Below, piece after piece: positions 63,045 through 64,000 of a stretch of 64,000 nucleotides of DNA; within the stretch, counting starts at the first letter, position 1, and each line of letters starts with the position of its first letter. The stretch is from Methylacidimicrobium sp. B4. Lineage in GTDB: Bacteria; Verrucomicrobiota; Verrucomicrobiia; Methylacidiphilales; Methylacidiphilaceae. The translations under genes were made by a program, and so were the position numbers. The notes beneath the pieces are model-generated. The model was not told where the DNA came from. It searched no databases and saw only the letters and a list, made by a program, of their open reading frames with translations. The stretch is taken from positions 868,001 to 932,000 of the forward strand of contig NZ_CP066203.1 of the NCBI RefSeq assembly GCF_017310545.1, written 5' to 3'.

Positions 63045-63398
63045 CGAGCTGAGCCTCCAATGCGCCAGCAGCCGGGTGTCCGCCGACGCTCCCGCACCGC
63101 GTCCGCGCTGCTGCAGGCGCATAACCTTCTGGCACAGCTGGTCATCCAAGGTAAGCTCGCTCTCCACGGTACGCGGCGCGGCGCGTTTTATAAGCTAGTG
63201 TCCAAAAATATGAGCAGGTCCAAATCGAATATGGATAGGTCCATAATTCCGTCCAAATGGTTCAAAGCGAATGGGCTCCCCGCTGAATTTCAACTGGCGA
63301 GCGGGAGCTTCATCGCTGGATCGACCAATCCGGGATTCGGGCGCAAGGCGGCGGCACCTTCGGTTCCCGGCGGAGGTAGGGCTCTCAAGACGGAGCGG
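63045..63398. other. Gap between convergent genes with four GTCCAWA motifs
   Basis: No gene is supported. Between 63200 and 63257, GTCCAAA occurs three times and GTCCATA once (starts 63200, 63218, 63239, 63251) in a locally AT-rich segment. Short frames crossing it have no recognisable similarity. Confidence 0.45.
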
Positions 63399-63806
63399 TC
63401 AAGAGCCTGGCGGACCGAACGCATCGGGCAGATGTCGGAGGATCGGCTTTCCGGAACCCTGGGCGAGCACCTCGACGATGTCGAAGCGGTAGGTCACCTC
63501 GTCCCGTCCCAGCTCCTCCAGGTAGGCGTAGGCGGCCCGCACCAGGCGCGCCCGCTTCCCGGGGTCGACAGCCTCGCATGGCTCGCCATGGCTCGTCGAG
63601 CTGCGGGTCTTCACCTCGACGAAGACGAGCACGGACCCATCCCGGCAGACGAGGTCGATCTCCCCGCCCCCGATCCGCACGTTGCGCAGGAGGATCCGGT
63701 AGTGCTTGCGACGAAGGAACCGTGCGGCCTCGCGCTCCCCCCACGCTCCCAGGTTCCTCTTCTGCAGCAGGGGTCGTGGGAAGAAAGCCCAAGGGAGGCC
63801 GAGCAT
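63399..63806 (-). CDS. yraN: YraN/UPF0102-family nuclease-like protein
   Basis: The 135-residue protein has LGAWGEREAARFLRRKHYRI, then VRIGGGEIDLVCRDGSVLVF, then VEVKTRSSTSHGEPCEAVDP and KRARLVRAAYAYLEELGRDE. These are the family's G-E-I-D-L and E-V-K-x-R motifs of a restriction-endonuclease-like fold. The ATG lies two bases after the rnhB stop; the family is regularly found next to rnhB. Confidence 0.93.
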   Translation of the reverse strand: MLGLPWAFFPRPLLQKRNLGAWGEREAARFLRRKHYRILLRNVRIGGGEIDLVCRDGSVLVFVEVKTRSSTSHGEPCEAVDPGKRARLVRAAYAYLEELGRDEVTYRFDIVEVLAQGSGKPILRHLPDAFGPPGS

Positions 63807-63808
63807 GT

Positions 63809-64000
63809 TCAGACCCCTTTGTCCCACGGAAGATCGGGCATCGCTTCCGCGGAGAGCCGACCGAGGAAGCTTCGGCGGTGTAAAGGGGTCGGGCCGTGAA
63901 TCCGTAGGGCATCCCAATGCTCTGCGGTCCCGTAGCCCTTGTGGCGGGCGAAGCCGAAGCGGGGATGCTCCCGGTCGATCTCGGTCATCCACTGGTCACG
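63809..64000 (-). CDS. rnhB: Ribonuclease HII, C-terminal part (runs off the right edge)
   Basis: The frame from base 64000 to the TGA at 63809 gives 63 residues: [20 protein letters not shown], then [20 protein letters not shown], then [13 protein letters not shown]. The H-K-G-Y-G-T-x-x-H segment and the G-P-x-x-x-H-R-R-S-F ending are diagnostic of RNase HII. The catalytic N-terminal part lies outside the window. It is directly upstream of yraN on the same strand. Confidence 0.93.
   Translation of the reverse strand, partial: RDQWMTEIDREHPRFGFARHKGYGTAEHWDALRIHGPTPLHRRSFLGRLSAEAMPDLPWDKGV

Overview
The window is high-GC (roughly 60-65% by eye) bacterial chromosome. Its gene content fits a verrucomicrobial methanotroph of the Methylacidimicrobium/Methylacidiphilum type. 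The clues are a red-type RuBisCO operon with CbbX, a group 3b NAD(P)-linked [NiFe] hydrogenase operon, a very long GreA-like protein of the kind found in the PVC group, and a large exopolysaccharide locus. The GC content favours Methylacidimicrobium. No methane monooxygenase or rRNA gene is present, so the assignment is inference. I saw no tRNA, rRNA or CRISPR array.

Region 1 (1-28816, almost all minus strand) is an exopolysaccharide locus transcribed leftwards. It begins with a polyprenyl-phosphate sugar transferase at 28816, followed by a secreted repeat protein, a Wza-type export lipoprotein, a Wzc-type tyrosine kinase, a helical-repeat protein and an O-antigen ligase/polymerase-like protein. 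Then come a MurJ/Wzx-type flippase, a second polymerase-like membrane protein, six glycosyltransferase genes and methyltransferases. Insertion sequences have damaged the locus. An ISL3-family element, with an 8-bp target duplication, splits a TylF-like O-methyltransferase gene. Two decayed ISL3 copies lie on either side. An IS1380-family element lies between two truncated genes and is itself interrupted by a group II intron whose removal restores the transposase frame.

Region 2 (28817-37496) holds a long non-coding stretch, rmuC, a small secreted His/Met-rich protein, an NlpC/P60 hydrolase and the hydrogenase operon. The hydrogenase order in transcription is hyhB, a cyclic-nucleotide-binding-domain protein, hyhG, hyhS, hyhL and a maturation protease, with overlapping or nearly touching genes.

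Region 3 (37497-45364) is an imuA-imuB-dnaE2 mutagenic translesion cassette. A 2.4-kb accessory insertion (ParA-like ATPase, AlbA/Schlafen fragment, a small coiled-coil protein and debris) separates imuB from dnaE2. Similar AT-rich motifs precede imuA and dnaE2.

Region 4 (45365-53856) is housekeeping: an SCP2-like protein, polyphosphate kinase, an FmdB zinc ribbon, a long GreA-like factor, a winged-helix regulator divergent from serA, a small secreted protein and a DUF488 protein.

Region 5 (53853-60951, minus strand) is the Calvin-cycle operon cbbL-cbbS-cbbX-transketolase-histidine phosphatase-cbbY, with a candidate LysR-type site upstream. Region 6 (60952-64000) is rplU-rpmA-obg plus a small membrane protein, converging on rnhB-yraN at the right edge.
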